A stretch of DNA of 64,000 nucleotides from Epiperipatus broadwayi (GCA_028023455.1 JAQFVV010000185.1:2247239-2311238), one strand, 5' to 3'; numbered from the stretch's first letter, positions 45,040 through 60,604 are shown. Notes: generated by a model from the letters alone, not told the origin. Translations and numbers: made by a program.

Positions 45040-45890
45040 ACGTTATATTTATAATCAGTGCTCAGTCTTATATTAACAAATCTATAAACTTTAGAAAAAT
45101 AAAAAATTGTGAAAGAAATCTTTTATGAAAAATTACAAAATCTTGTCATCAATATATCATATGAATAGTTTTGTATTTCTTGTGCATTACTTGAGTTTAA
45201 TATCATAGACTAATTATTGAAAATGTTCCAGATGAATTTGGATCCAAATTTTTCATTGGTGGGTTGTTTCATATAAATAATGAAGTTTAGTCTAAATAAT
45301 TTGCATTGCAATTGAGGACACCAAATTATAATTTTAAAACATTTGTTTCATTGAACTCTTGCAGTACCTAATCATGAACTCTTTTTTGATATATTCATTT
45401 AAAAAGTTATCAGAAACTTAATTTGGAATAATATAAATAAATTTTGATATTATGTAAAAACTTTATATAAAAATTTCCATACGGGTTTACATTACAATTA
45501 TACAATTTGTTTATAGATGAAATATTTTTTTAGGCTTTAAAAAATATCTCCTTATCTAATTCCAAATTCTCCAAAAGGATATATTGGTTGATTTTACTGC
45601 TGCTATTTCACTATGGGAACTTGGTAATGATGAGAACAAAGCAGATATTTCACCAAACATTATTAATATAATTTTTGATGATTTTTGAGAAAATAAAATT
45701 CATTGGCTATATTTGTGATATTTCACTATGTCTATAATAAAAATAAAACATTTGACCCATGAAATACTATTAATGTGACATTTTAAGAAAATCCAAGAAA
45801 TTATCTTACAAGAGAATTGATTAGTTTCATAAAGTAAATAAATACTACTAAAATTTAGTCAAAATAAATTATAAATTTTAATTCTAATTA
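45040..45890. other. AT-rich spacer
   Basis: No gene or repeat recognised. Confidence 0.4.
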
Positions 45891-45894
45891 AGTG

Positions 45895-46625
45895 CAATGT
45901 CAGCATGTAATACTTAAATAAGGCTATAACCTTAGTACATGCACCTTGAATGCTTAATTTATTACAAGAGAAACCTATACAAATCTAAATGCAAGATTTG
46001 ACTTTATAAAGATAAGAGCGGCCACTCTTATCTTCAACCCATTTTTCTAAATATATAGGCAAATTTAAAGCATTTTGATTTGGAAGTGTGACACTAATAA
46101 ATTTTTCACTGATTAAGTCCAGCATTTCTGTTAAACATTAACAATTGTAAAATCTTTCGATTTACAACTGGTTAATAGTCAGATCTTAAATTTTGAAATA
46201 TTTTGGATCAATTTAAAGTTGTAAATTAAGCACTCAAGGTGCATGTACTAAGGTTAAAGCCTTTTTAAGTATTATGTACTGATATTGTGTTTAATAAGAA
46301 ATAATATTTACAACTTTAAATTGATTCAAAATATTTCTAAATTTAAGATCTGACTATTAACTCATTGTAAATTGAAAGATTTCATGATTGTTAATGTTTA
46401 ACAGAAATAATGGACTTAATCAGTGAAGAATTTATTAGCTTCACTCTCCCAAATCAAAATACTTTAGATTTGCCTATATATTTAAAAAAAATAGATTGAA
46501 GGTAAGAGTGGCCACTCTTATCTTTATAAAATCGAATCTTGCATTTAGATTTGTAGAGATATCTCTTCTAATAAATTAAGCATTCAAGGCACATGTAGTA
46601 ACGTTATAGCCTTATTCAAAATAAA
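45895..46625. mobile_element. Foldback element M, copy a
   Basis: A large imperfect inverted repeat. The left arm opens AAGGCTATAACCTTAGTAC-ATGCACCTTGAATGCTTAATT, and the right arm closes with the complement (ATTAAGCATTCAAGGCAC...GTTATAGCC). Each arm has an internal hairpin (GATAAGAG-CGGC-CACTCTTATC near 46012). A second, internal inverted end (AATTAAGCACTCAAGGTGC near 46216) shows two units joined. No ORF and no HHR core. Related arrays lie at 54780-55345. Confidence 0.7.
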
Positions 46626-46826
46626 TTAATAAAAATATTAACAAAAACATCTATATTTCTAACAAAAGACAACTGATATATTTAAGTGTTATGCTCTATT
46701 GAAAATAAACACACACACACATATATATATATTCACTAGATGGAGCTTACCAATAGCTCTAATCAATCCTTTATTTTATAAGTACCGAAAGAGAAAAAAA
46801 TTCAAAATCTTTATTGTGGTCTCTAT

Positions 46827-46870
46827 CTCCAGAGCAATTGGTTTCAAGCTTCTGGGTCACCTCAGTGGAG
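46827..46870 (-). ncRNA. Hammerhead ribozyme B1 (one core change)
   Basis: Minus strand: CTCCA, CTGAGGT (last core A changed to T), GACCCAGAAGCTT over helix II, GAAA, the ACCAATTG-type helix III, CTC, then TGGAG. Helix I CTCCA/TGGAG is perfect. The partial second copy keeps the undamaged palindrome ACCAATTGGT. Confidence 0.62.
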
Positions 46871-47245
46871 CACTGGGACTCTATAAACTAGATATAAAAT
46901 ACTAGCTCAAAAGTCAGCCTTTATAAAACACATTTCTAACAATTTGAAAGAATGAACTTATCAGACATGTAAATGTCTTCAAATTCAGCCTTACAAACCA
47001 GATAGCTATATGGGTCTGAATTCAGCTCAGTTTCACCATATAGTAACAGCCTTTGTACTATATAGCATTGCAAAATCTTTCAAATATATGCTTATAATAT
47101 TTACAACTAGTCATAAATTTCATAACTTGCTTTTAAGATTGCATTTTATGATCACTAGATGAAACTTAGAAATAACTCTAATCAAGTCTTTATTTTATAA
47201 GTGCTGAAAAAGAAAAAAAAATCAAAATGTCTATTGGGGTTTCTA

Positions 47246-47272
47246 TCTCCAGACCAATTGGTTTTGAGCTTT
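47246..47272 (-). ncRNA. Truncated hammerhead B2
   Basis: Minus strand: AGCTCAAAACCAATTGGTCTGG plus AG at the end. It has the palindromic helix III, C before cleavage and the TGGAG arm; the 5' half of the ribozyme is cut off where the copy ends. Confidence 0.45.
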
Positions 47273-47274
47273 GC

Positions 47275-49055
47275 TGCCCTTAACATTAGTTCCTAACTTA
47301 TTGATTTATGAATATCTACTTAATATGACAGATAACATACATTAAATTTATAATTTTTACTATTGTATATCTAGATATATTTTGGAATATCAGAAATAAC
47401 AACAAAGAGAAACATTCAACAATATTAAATTTTAATAAAATGAATATGTTATTAAAATATCAAAACAAACAAACATTTATTATAACGAAAATTATAGTTT
47501 CAAATAAATAAGTAATTTGTAGATACTAGGCAGTAGATAAATCATTGCTTAAATACTTTATTCTTGATAACTTTTATATTTATTTATTTAACCATTAACT
47601 AAAGAAGTAAAACCAAAATATATTAAATAATTTAAAAAAATTAAAAAAAATATATATTTTTTTCTTACACTTGTGCATGGTTGTTTGTTATTCAGGTACA
47701 TACAAAAATTCACTGCTTTAAATATAACTAGTTTAATAATACATATTTTACTAATACTATCCATAAAAAATATATAAAAAAAAATTTTTTATCGTCTACT
47801 ACTCTTAAACTCAATTATAAAATGAAACAAATACTCATATACACTATTATATAGACCAGTTTTAATAGTGTGCATATAATCTAGTTTATATAAATAAATA
47901 TTTGACAAAAGTAGACTTTTTATATTTTTTCTTCACATAGGAGTCTTAAACTCTGATCATCTCATTACCTTGTGTCTTCTTAATTTTAAGGCGTTTTTTT
48001 CAGTTGCTTTTGAATTTTTTTTATAATATGCATTTTTCCATCTATTATTTAATTTCAAATATACATATAAAATATGGATCTTTGTCTTTAGGTCTCATTA
48101 TCGTCATTGGATTGAAGAGTACATGATTTAATTTTAAAAGTTTGATTTCATTTTTTCTATCCGATTTTTAAAAAAAAATTTTTTTTTACATTAATCAGGT
48201 TTTTGAACTCACAGATGTCCTAGTTTGTTTACATAGTAGGTTTCCATTTCTAAGAGTAGCCATAAGGTGAATTTAACCTTTTTATTAAAATTATTGTTCA
48301 ATAATGACTATTTTTCATTTTTTATAAAATAAGCTAAATGCTTATTCACTAGAATCAGTAATATAATTTTATCTAACACTTGGCTAGTGACTTAAGCATA
48401 ATTTGCTGCTACGATGATTTTAATAATGTCCTCACAGAAACTGTATTCAGCAATTAACTTATAGCTTCTGTCATTACCACCTGAACTTCTAAACAATCAG
48501 TCAAATAGAAAAAAGAAATAAAAATGATATTTATATCTAAACAATCCATGACATATGAAATCAAATGCATGATATTTTTTCTCTTTTTTTTTAATTAAGA
48601 TTATCTTTCAAGGCAATTCAAAATTTTTATTTATAGATTAAAAATATTTTGTCAAAAAAAATCATATAAATAAGATATTTCCCAAATGATTCGCAATTAA
48701 TTATATTTCACTGTTTGCTTTAAAATTCCCAGAATATAAATTTAAAATAAAACTTAAAAAAGAAAAGTAAATGTTAACACAAAAAATAATGTTATTTTTT
48801 AAACTTCCTTCTTATACTAAGTTTAATAAGAAAACTACTATGTATTTTGTAAATCTTTTAAGTATATAAATTATATAAGGTTTGTTAATCTTTGATAAAG
48901 GTACCCCTTTCTATTAGGAAATACATATTAATTATAATAATGTAAAACGTCCGTGTTTAAACCAGTGCACCAAAAAGTGTAATAAACATATGACTTTTTT
49001 AAAAGTTGTTGTTATTTTCTATGGCTACAGAGGTTTCAGTTACATATTCCTAAGA
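47275..49055. other. AT-rich spacer
   Basis: No gene recognised between the B repeats and the old RTE copy. Confidence 0.4.
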
Positions 49056-49059
49056 GTTT

Positions 49060-51960
49060 CATAAGTTGCAGTCTCAATCACAAAGTGTCATACATATAGT
49101 TATGTGTTGTTGTTGAATAAAGAAATTAGAGGTTAACTGAAATAAAATCATTTATTTCTGGAGGCCTTAAAAAACCAAGCAGGACAAATTTCTAATATTC
49201 TAATCACTGACATTCTTATATCATTGTTTATATAATAATTAAATATGAATGGGCTTTTCATCAACATTCAATGGCCATTGTGATGAATTTATTGACTTTT
49301 CACTTTTAAGTTGACCATCAAAAAACATCATGAGCTTTATGTTTAATTACCTGAGACTTCTTTAAATGAACCATCAGTTGAATTTTCTTAAAGGCAGAAT
49401 GAATATGTATGTGAATGAGAGGTATGTTAACAATGAGAGACAAAAATAAATCTATAACTTTTACTCCTGGAAGCTGTAAAGATGCTACTCAAGACAATGA
49501 ATATCACCAATAGGTGGAGGGTGCTTACTATATTATGATTCCTGAAAAGGCTGCCACCAATGGTAATATTGCATTTAGCTACTTAAACTACTAATTGCTT
49601 TCAAATATAGAAAAAATGTATAAATTTGACAAACATTTGTCTATTATTAAATGGGACATTATTTACTTTATAAAGTTAGAAGAAGGATAAAGAGAAAATT
49701 CATTTTAAAAATGGACATTACTTATTACAAAGTCACAAAAATTGAAAACACAATTAATAAATAAAAAATAGAAAAAAACAATGTTGAGAATAAATTTATA
49801 TCAAAATAAATAGAAAGACTTGTTCATCAAATTAATAGAAAATACCATTTTCTAATAAATAAAATTTTATTTTTAACAAGTTCTCATCGACATATAGAAG
49901 TAAATAATTTTGTATGGATGAATAAAATGTTTTTGATCATGTAAAACATTTTTAAATTGCCATGGAAACTGTAATGTTAGAATTGGTAAATGATTCAAGT
50001 TGAAGGCACTGTGAAAAAAGTTTGGCAATGTTGATAAAAATAAGAGAAAGAAAGAAATTTTGTGGAATTTACAAAAAAAAAAGTATATTATGCTTTTCAT
50101 CTTTGAATAAACTATTAAATGGAAATACATATGGAAGTATTAAAAGAAAAGTAGAATAGAATTGGATTATATTTTGACTAACAAAAATATGCATTTCAAA
50201 ATTTAATTGTTTACAGTAAATTCAAGAAGGACATGGTAATTTATTAATGAAATATACAATGCATGCTAATATAAAACTATTTAAAGATGAAAATTATTCT
50301 GAAAAACAGTGTTAAGTGTTGATATTTGCAACCTTCAGAAACAATTCATAGAATTTAAATTATAGCTTATAAATCATTTTAAAATATTAACATATTTTGA
50401 AAATGCTTTATATGTGAATGAAATCAACAAAAATATAATTGACACATTATTAAAATGGTAATAAAGATAGATGTTACAAAAAACAATAATGTACTAATAA
50501 ATTTTCAATTAAAAAAAGAAAGTCTGTGAAGAAAAGAAAAAGTATGAAAATATATAAATATAATACATTAAGAAAAAATTGAATATTAGAGTTTTGCAAA
50601 ATAATTCAGAATGATATAAGAAAGTATAATTACTATTGGTCAAGATAATGCATAGTATAGAATGTTTCAGTAGTGTAAAACATCTTCATAGTGGAAAAAT
50701 AAACATTTTGATAATTTGAAATATATATATATATATATTATATATATCTTTAAAAAATGACATCATAAATTGTGTAAAAGTTATAAATCTGAATTGTCTG
50801 GTATTTCAATGACAAAATGAGATATATAATTAGAATCTATGAAGAGAGACAAAGCTTTAACAAATGATGAAACTGTAATTAGAATGTTAAAAGAAATAAT
50901 TGAAGAATTAAATTGATTTTTGGCAACTTATATAAGAATTGCCTAAATGATAAAGATATATTAGGTGATTGAAAGAATAAAATGTTGATATCACTATTTA
51001 AGAAAATAGTAAAAATGTTTTTAAAAATTTCAGATCCATTATTTTTCTATCAGAATTAAACAAAATCTTTACCAAAATAATTACAATTAATGTACATCAA
51101 ACATTAGATTTTAATCAATAAGAGAACAAACCTAGCTTTAAAAGTAGTTTTAACACCAGGGATCTATCCAGATATTGACAGAATATTATTTTGCCATTGT
51201 GATTTGGATTTGTAGATTATGAAGAGCAAATGATTCTGTAAGCATTTTCTTAATGATTAAAGCATTGAGTCATCATGATAAAAATCTTGGATATTGTGAT
51301 TTATGGAAAAAAAGTATCAAAATGCAACCACAATATTTAGATTGTATGTTGATATTATGAATATTAATAATGAGACATATGTATAACAAGGTGATTTAAA
51401 ATCTTCAAAACTTTTCAGACCAGTTTTACAAGAAATATTTTGTGAATTAAAATGGGAATCTAAGGAAATAAAAATAAATTCAGATTATTTAAGTTTTTTA
51501 AACACATACAGTTTCATTATCATATTAAGAAATGTTTCAGTAGTTATGAATAAAAAAGCCCCAATTAAAATTAAAGGTAAATGCTACAAAATATAATACA
51601 ATGTTCAATGAATTAACAAATAAACGCAAAAAATTATAAAATAGAGAAGGTTATCATCTATAAATACCTTGGTCAGATTATTTCTACGCATGGAAACATA
51701 AGGATAAAATTAATTATATTTTTAAATTTGAATGGACATTTTTGGTAGAAGTTCTTAATGTTAAAAAAGATTATTCTGTTTAAAAATGAAGATTTTTAAC
51801 AGATGTGTTTAGCAGTTCTTACTTATAGATCTGAGACTTTGACAGCACAAAACAATTCAAAGACTACTCAATAAAATTAATAGCGAGTTGTATACTAGAA
51901 GTAACAAAAAAATTCAAAAGCAAATATATAGATCAGTAAGCAAACTAGTATATTAAGTTT
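49060..51960 (+). pseudogene. Old RTE-clade retrotransposon copy RTE2
   Basis: Heavily mutated relative of RTE1 on the plus strand. Blocks in order match RTE1: 5' non-coding (GCAGGACAAATTTCTAAT near 49183, TAAAGGCAGAATGAATATG near 49390), protein start (GGTGGAGGGTGCT near 49515), TTTAG.TACTTA near 49575, CAAGTTCTCATCGACATATA near 49878, GTTAGAATTGGTA near 49976 (NARIG), FTKIITI near 51070, REQ-like GAGAACAAACC near 51121, ALSHHDKNLGYCDL near 51260, FYKKYFVN-like near 51425, and YKYLGQIISTHGN near 51662-51700. The 3' end is lost after about 51950. There are dozens of stops and frameshifts, so it was inserted much earlier than RTE1. Confidence 0.85.
50717..50747. repeat. Short (TA)n run inside RTE2
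   Basis: About 30 bp of TA repeat within the endonuclease-to-RT part of the old RTE copy. It therefore arose or inserted after the retrotransposon. Confidence 0.85.
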
Positions 51961-51969
51961 TTCTTCAAG

Positions 51970-54204
<2,235 letters not shown>

Positions 54205-54775
54205 CAATTACTTATGATCACAGCAATGATATCTGCATTCAACCGCGAACTTGAAAAAAAAAAAAAAAACGTTTTAAAAATCCTCGCTTATATTCATCAC
54301 ACCTCAACATAGTTAAAGAAATTAAAAATATAAATTATGTTAACAAAAATAATTAAATGTGCTATTTAAGAAGATTTTTTAAATATAATATTTAGATAAG
54401 AAAATGAAAATTCAGTGTAGTAATTGTTCAATTATCTTTTTTAACTACATTAAGATGGTTGCAATTCTACTTTAAGCCAAAACCTCCATTTATTCTAAGT
54501 ATTGAAAATATGTAAATCTTTATTTTTTTATTCCTAAGCAGATATATCTGTATAATTTACAAAGACTAAACTAAAATATTTGCTTAATTTGTCCATATCA
54601 TTAAAAAACATGTTTTATAAAATACAAAAATCATTATTCATTTTTAAAATAAAAATAAATCTCACCTAACCCCACAATCAATTTTACATAGTTCTGAATT
54701 CAAATTGTCTCCACTAATTTAAGCCAAATGCTAAATATTTTCTGTATCATGTGTTGATAAAAAATACATTAACAA
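54205..54775. other. AT-rich spacer
   Basis: An A-run near 54254-54269 follows the (TA)n array. No gene recognised. Confidence 0.4.
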
Positions 54776-54779
54776 AATT

Positions 54780-55345
54780 ATATGGCTAAAACCTTAGTAT
54801 GTGCACCTTGAGTGCTTAATTTTAGCAAGAGAGACCTCTACAAATCATAATGCAAGATTCAACTTTATAAAGATAAGAGAGACCCTCTTATCTCTAACCT
54901 TTTTTTCTTAATTACATAGGCAAATATAAAGCATTTTGATTTGGGACCATGATCTAATAAATTCTTCACTGATTAAGTCCACTATTTCTATTAATCATTA
55001 ACATTGGCGAAATCTTTCGATTTACAATGAGTCAATATTCAGATATTAAACTTAGAAATATTTTGAATCAATTTAAAGTTGTAATTATTAATTTTTTATT
55101 AAGCACAATGTCGGCACATAATACTTAGATAAGGCTAAAACCTTAGTACATGCACTTTGAGTGCTTAATTTTAGCAAGAGAGACCTCTACAAATCATAAT
55201 GCAAGATTAGAGATAAGAGGATCCCTCTTATCTTTATAAAGTCGAATCTTGCTTTATGATTTGTAGAGGTCTCTCTTGCTAAAATTAAGCACTCAAGACG
55301 CATGTACTAAGGTTTTAGCCTTATATAAGTATTACATGCTGATAT
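54780..55345. mobile_element. Foldback element M, copy b (tandem plus inverted)
   Basis: GGCTAAAACCTTAGTA occurs at about 54784 and 55135, about 350 bp apart in the same orientation, and the second copy folds back immediately: 55134-55210 is reversed at about 55225-55320 (CTCTTGCTAAAATTAAGCAC ... GTACTAAGGTTTTAGCC). The centre is the hairpin around AGATAAGAGGATCCCTCTTATCT. The same family as 45895-46625; arms here are more similar, so this copy is younger. Confidence 0.75.
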
Positions 55346-55349
55346 CGCG

Positions 55350-56590
55350 CTTAATAAAAAAATAATATTAACAAAATTATATATAAATGATTCCAACTGT
55401 AAATATAATTTCCAAAACTTTTAATAAATACTGTTCAAGAATCCATTAAAATATCTAATTTTTTGTTCTATCCTACTATAGAAAAAAAATAAAGAGTAGT
55501 ATTCAATAATATAAATCTTAATTTGTTTTTAATTCTTTTTCTAGAGCATTAATAAAAACTTTGTAATTATTGTTTAAAATGTTTTGTCACAAATTAGAAA
55601 CTAATTTTAATAATCTATAGTTTTTTTTAAATCTTTTCTAGAATTAAAACATGATGATAAATTAACTACATATTATAAATAATGTTATTATTATGCTGTT
55701 AATGAATGAATAAAATTAATAAACTAAATACAATATATTATATAAATAATCTATTAAATATTAATAAATATTTAATATTTAATTCCTTTAATGAAAGAAT
55801 ATGCATTAATATTCAATGTAAATAACTGGCATTAAATTTGTATGTATGTTTATTTTCTAGATAATTAACTTATTGAAATGCACATATACATTCAAATAAA
55901 AACTGAACCTTTAAAAATTGGGGAGGGGAGTGAGAAATAAATAGAAAAAGATAAAAATAAATAGAATAAAATACGAGAAGGTTATCTCTTTGTTTCAAAT
56001 AATAGTTTGAAATTCCCTTTCTCTAGTTAGTTGTATCATAGAATATCTGACCCTGTTTTTAATTTCATGAAAGAATTGATTGAATTTAAAATGTTTACAT
56101 CTTCCAAAAAATGCAGATGCCAAATTATATTTAGTGAAATCATTTTTACAGTTTATCAGCTTTAATCAAACATTATAAAACGTTTATAATTATGAGATAT
56201 TGTAAGATTCTATAATCTTTAATGATATAGTAATAAGAAGAATAAAAAGCAACAGAAATTATCAATACCAGTGGTTTATGATGATACTAATACCAATAAT
56301 AAATTTAAGAAAGAATATGTATATAAGAATTGTTTTGGGTGAAAAGAAACTTTTGCACTAATTTTTACAAAGATGCAGACAAAAGAAAAGCAACTTGCTG
56401 GTGTTATCTGGTTTCATGATTCTCTGAATTTAAAATTGTAATATGTTTTAATTTATTTTATTGGATGCTTTAAATTATCATATTAATATTCTATTTTTTA
56501 TTGTTTATAAAATTTGGCTAATTATTCATAGTAATTGTCAAATGCTTTTCCTAATAATTTTTATCTATGTACTGCAGCATATTTACATTT

Positions 56591-56680
<90 letters not shown>

Positions 56681-57155
56681 GCTTAAAAATCCGATCTCCA
56701 CAGTTTTAATTTATGAAACAATTTTAATCAAATCCTGCAATATAACTACGAACTATCTTTTTTTTTTTTTTAATTTTCTGAATATTCCTCTTTCTAATTT
56801 TCATTAATGCGTTGTATTTTGTTTCAAAGAAGTTGAATTTTATTCATTTATTTATTTTGAAAAATAAGTAAAAGTTATATATATATATATATATATAATG
56901 TATAATATAAAATAATCTGTAAAGTAAAAAAAAATATACTAGTTCCTTATAAAATCTTACTAATTCTCATCTGTTATTCATGTTGATTTTACGCATGAAT
57001 TATTGTATTCATTATATTGTACCGGGGAACCATGATATTTAACAAACTAATTAAGATTTCTTCATGATACATTATTATTTTTATTATATTCAAAATATTA
57101 TTATTTTATTATTTGGACATATTGGTTATTTATTAACATCTTTTCTTCATTATAT
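55350..57155. other. AT-rich spacer with (TA)n arrays
   Basis: Contains (TA)n arrays at 56594-56676 and 56875-56897. No gene recognised: reading frames of alternating Tyr-Ile across the arrays are artefacts. Confidence 0.45.
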
Positions 57156-57474
57156 TTTACTTTAGGTGAATACCTTTACTTCATTAACACCTGTGGCAAT
57201 GGATAGTACATTCTAGCAGAATGGCAGAATGCCATTGAGAGATTACCATCAACAATACCTATAGTCAAATCAAGGCTGCACATAAGCATAACCATGACCA
57301 TATTTACCAGCTACAGTATCTTATCCATAATGCTGGGTCACTATCTGCTATCCAAAGCATGTTATTTGTTTGAGAACAAGTCTCAGATGCCATCTGGCCA
57401 TATATGTTATATATATCCTGCATTCCTAGATGACAGGTATATGCACTCAGTGCTTGAAATGTACCCAGACTAGC

Positions 57475-58244
57475 ACACACTCTTGATCAGATTAAACTAC
57501 TGTACAAAACACCCATTCCTGATGAATCAACATCTCAAACCAAGGTTATACTCAATGATGAAATGTCTCCAGTAATGACACTTGAAATAACACAAGCTAC
57601 AGAAAATAACATGACTGTAGCACAAATGTTACAAAACATCATAAATATGAGTTATAATTTGAACCAAAAGATGAATAATTTAAAAAAAAATTAGAAGAAA
57701 GGAAATAAACCAAAACATAAATAATTTAAAAGAAGATTTGAAAAGTAATATGAATAATTTAAAAGAAAGGGAAAATGTTAAATCAGAATTAAACTTGGAA
57801 ATGGATGGATTGGAAAATAAATTATTTACTGATATCAAACAGTTATCAATAGATCTACATAATGTTCAAAGAAGTAAAATAGATATGAGACAAGACCTAG
57901 GAGAAATAAAAAAAGTTGTTGAAGAAAAGGATAACAGATGTTAACAGAGATTCAAAGAAATTCAAATAAATATCATTGATCAAATGAATATTCGATGTAA
58001 TGAATTGTATAGAACTAGAGAATTTTTTAAAAATGAAATAGATAAAAAACAGGTGAAAATACAAACAGATATTCAAAAACAATTACAAGAAGTAAATTTT
58101 AAGATTAATCAACTATATACAAAACAAATTAATGATTCAGACATTAATAAAAAATCATTGAAAGGGTTGGATAAAAATTGCAAACTGTTAAAAATTAAAA
58201 TAACTTGTATAGAAAATAATGAAGTATTGGAAATACCCCATTAG
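57475..58244 (+). pseudogene. Gypsy gag-like coiled-coil region
   Basis: Three consecutive frames read as one protein: LDQIKLLYKTPIPDESTSQT to AQMLQNIINMSYNLNQKMNN (57482-57690); after a stop and shift, NNLKEDLKSNMNNLKE to VVEEKDNRC (57720-57943); and after one stop, FKEIQINIIDQMN and NELYRTREFFKNEIDKKQ to VLEIPH (58244). The sequence is Lys/Glu/Asn rich with heptad-like hydrophobic spacing, as in the coiled-coil N-terminal gag of many animal Gypsy elements. A further possible capsid fragment (LEYQSRYLKTFHKEN near 58615) follows in a third phase. Confidence 0.55.
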
Positions 58245-59609
58245 AAAATTGATGGGAAGCATGCTAAAAATACATGATAAAGTGAAACATATGGATGAGG
58301 CATTTAAACAAAAATTCAAATTCATAGAATTACAAATGACTCATAATATACATGCATGTTGACCACAACATATTGATAACCAATATAAAACCTCAATGAT
58401 AAATAAAATGATTAAATATATGGAACCAGTCCGGTATATTAATATTAATCATGAAATTAAACTTGAAATATTTTTCAGGGTAAATGCTCCTAAAATAATT
58501 GATAACCATTAAGCTGAAAGATTCTCATACCACTTTATTCTCCAGTGGAAAAATATTTCAAGTACAAAGATATAGTTTGAAACATTTTAAATGAATCTAT
58601 TATCCTGAATTACCTCGAATATCAATCAAGATATTTGAAAACATTCCATAAAGAAAATGATGGTCTAAATCAAAAGAGCAATCAAGGGACAATACTCACA
58701 ATTATTATGACAACCTATATTAAGAAACAAAAGGGTACTATGTTCCATAAATTGTGTAATACTTTCAAAGGCCCATTCCCTTTCATTAAGTATACAAATA
58801 TAGATGCTTAATAAGCTTTTAATAAAAATGGACTGAAAAGATAACGACTTTGGATATGGAAGCATAATTACACAAAATGAAAGAAACAATTTTTTTTCTT
58901 TTTTTACATCATTTTTAAAAAATAATAAATAAATAAAAGTAAACCAAATCACTAATTAAAAATTGCAGATTAAATCATTTAACAAAACTTATAAGTGTCA
59001 ATTCATCTTCATTGAATGTACCAATACAAAAGATTAATAAGTTTGCAATGAAGATGGACTCAAATGAAATTACTATCCAAAAATGTCAAAACCATATCAT
59101 AGAGAAATAAAATAAAAAATATTTTGTTGCCATTTTCTTTTAATAAATCTTTCAGGAACATGTAAATCTGAATTCATGTAATTATTATTAGGATTACAAT
59201 ACAAAAGACCAAAGAAGAAAAACATAAACAAGGGGAAAACACAATCTAATTTATTTTTTAAATGTATTAAGGAATGAACACTTATAAACTAATTATGGAT
59301 TTATTTCTAAAACCCAAAATGGATTCCACCATTACCATGAAAATGGAGACTGATGACTCTGAAGTTATCACATTCAAGATGAGTTGCAACTAATATGTTT
59401 AAGGCTGCAAGAGAAAATCCAGTAAGCCTCAAAATTATAGAGCAGGAGTGGTACCTTTATATAGGTCTATACAAAAAGTATGCATAGAATTAACTAAAAT
59501 AAAACTTAGCTACAAACAAGCAGATCATCCACCATACTATCACTTGGTATGCTACATGATAAATAATAATAATGAACTTAAGTAAATTAGACCTAAAATA
59601 TATAATATA

Positions 59610-60132
59610 TTGAGAAAGACACATTGTGTGAAAAGCAGTTATAAGAAAAGAACAAAAAAGCAAGTAATCCATGTTCAAATATTACATGATAAAATAATAA
59701 AACAAATGGAACGTATAGTAAATTATATTAACTGGAGTGTAAATGAATCTACTGGATTGATATCCATTAAACATTATTTCAATAAAGAAATTCCAAATTT
59801 ATTTAAAAATTACCAGCCTCCAATTAAACTCAACAAGACTGATATAAATTATGATATACAAAAAACATATCAAAGATTAATAAATAAATCAGAGCTTAGA
59901 AATAAAAACAGAAATAAAAATATCTAGCATTTCCAAATAGGAAACACTTTTTATAAAGATATATAAACTTAGTAAACAAGTCCAAAACAAATGCCATAAA
60001 TTTTATAATCCATATAAAGGGCCATTTACTATAATAAAACAAGCAGATCCAAATGTATTGTGGACAGATATAGATGATGAAATGAAAGTTACACTTAATG
60101 CCCACATTCTTAAACTATATTTTGTTCAAACA
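59610..60132 (+). pseudogene. Gypsy integrase C-terminal fragment
   Basis: KNYQPPIKLNKTDINYDIQK, TYQRLINKSELRNKNRNKN (to 59927), then in other phases FQIGNTFYKDI and KCHKFYNPYKGPFTIIKQ, PNVLWTDIDDEM and LNAHILKLYFVQT, ending at a stop at 60132-60134. The order 'RLI..AELRNK ... F..GN.FY ... KF..PYKGPF.I ... V..H.LKLYF' is the chromatin-binding, SH3-like tail of Ty3/Gypsy integrases. The catalytic DDE core was not found, and upstream sequence to 59400 is too decayed to assign. Confidence 0.7.
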
Positions 60133-60350
60133 TAAAATTGAAATAATTATCATATGCAGATTATAGAAGGAGAAGGAGAAAGGAGACAAGACTAAATAAA
60201 AACCTAGGGATAATCATTTTAATGATGAGAGCACTCACATTAATATGACTCTTTTATAAACTTAAATAAAAATACATAAACCTCTAGATCACACCTATAT
60301 ACTTAATGTGTTGAAATTTTCTTATCACATTAGAAAATTTTAATCCTGTC

Positions 60351-60363
60351 AGGAGGGGAATAG
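60351..60363 (+). promoter_or_regulatory. Possible polypurine tract of the Gypsy remnant
   Basis: AGGAGGGGAATAG lies about 215 bp after the integrase stop, a normal place for the plus-strand primer tract next to a 3' LTR. The LTR itself could not be confirmed. Confidence 0.3.
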
Positions 60364-60599
60364 TAAAGTTAACTTATAATATTATTAAGCTCACTTGTTT
60401 ATGTGCAATATTAAACCATAAATTTAAAATTATAATTATAAATTTATATATAGTAAATGTGCCATCCTTTTACATTAAAATATCCATATACACATGTATA
60501 TAACTTAAATGTTATATTATAAAAGTTTAATAACAAAAATCATGTCAAATAAATTGTTGTTTTAATGAAATCAAACATTAAAATAATTATTTTTCAATC

Positions 60600-60604
<5 letters not shown>

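Larger units (their letters stand above)
46732..47272 (-). repeat. Retrozyme-like repeat family B: unit plus partial copy
   Basis: Starts at 46732 (TTCACTAGATGGAGCT) directly after a (CA)n(TA)n run. The same start recurs at about 47151, a period of about 418 bp, and the second copy stops in its HHR region at about 47272. The order of blocks is as in families A and C (AGATGG.GCT, HHR, AAACTAGAT.TAAAA, TTCAGACATGTAAATGTCTTC, CAGATAGCTATATGGGTCTGA). The left terminus matches the left terminus of family A, although the internal sequences differ greatly. Confidence 0.8.
57165..60135 (+). mobile_element. Ty3/Gypsy LTR retrotransposon remnant
   Basis: A gag-like coiled-coil region is followed, about 1.3 kb later, by the C-terminal end of an integrase, with protease, RT and RNase H missing or unreadable. 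This order and the integrase tail point to Ty3/Gypsy. A polypurine stretch (AGGAGGGGAATAG, 60351-60363) and an earlier purine run near 60166-60190 could mark the 3' LTR boundary, but no LTR pair could be delimited. Confidence 0.65.

Noticed and set aside
54961-55035. CTGATTA ... GCGAAATC in the M element as a possible hammerhead
   Set aside because: The core lacks the required G (CTGATTA, not CTGATGA), and no complementary helix I is present in any of three copies.
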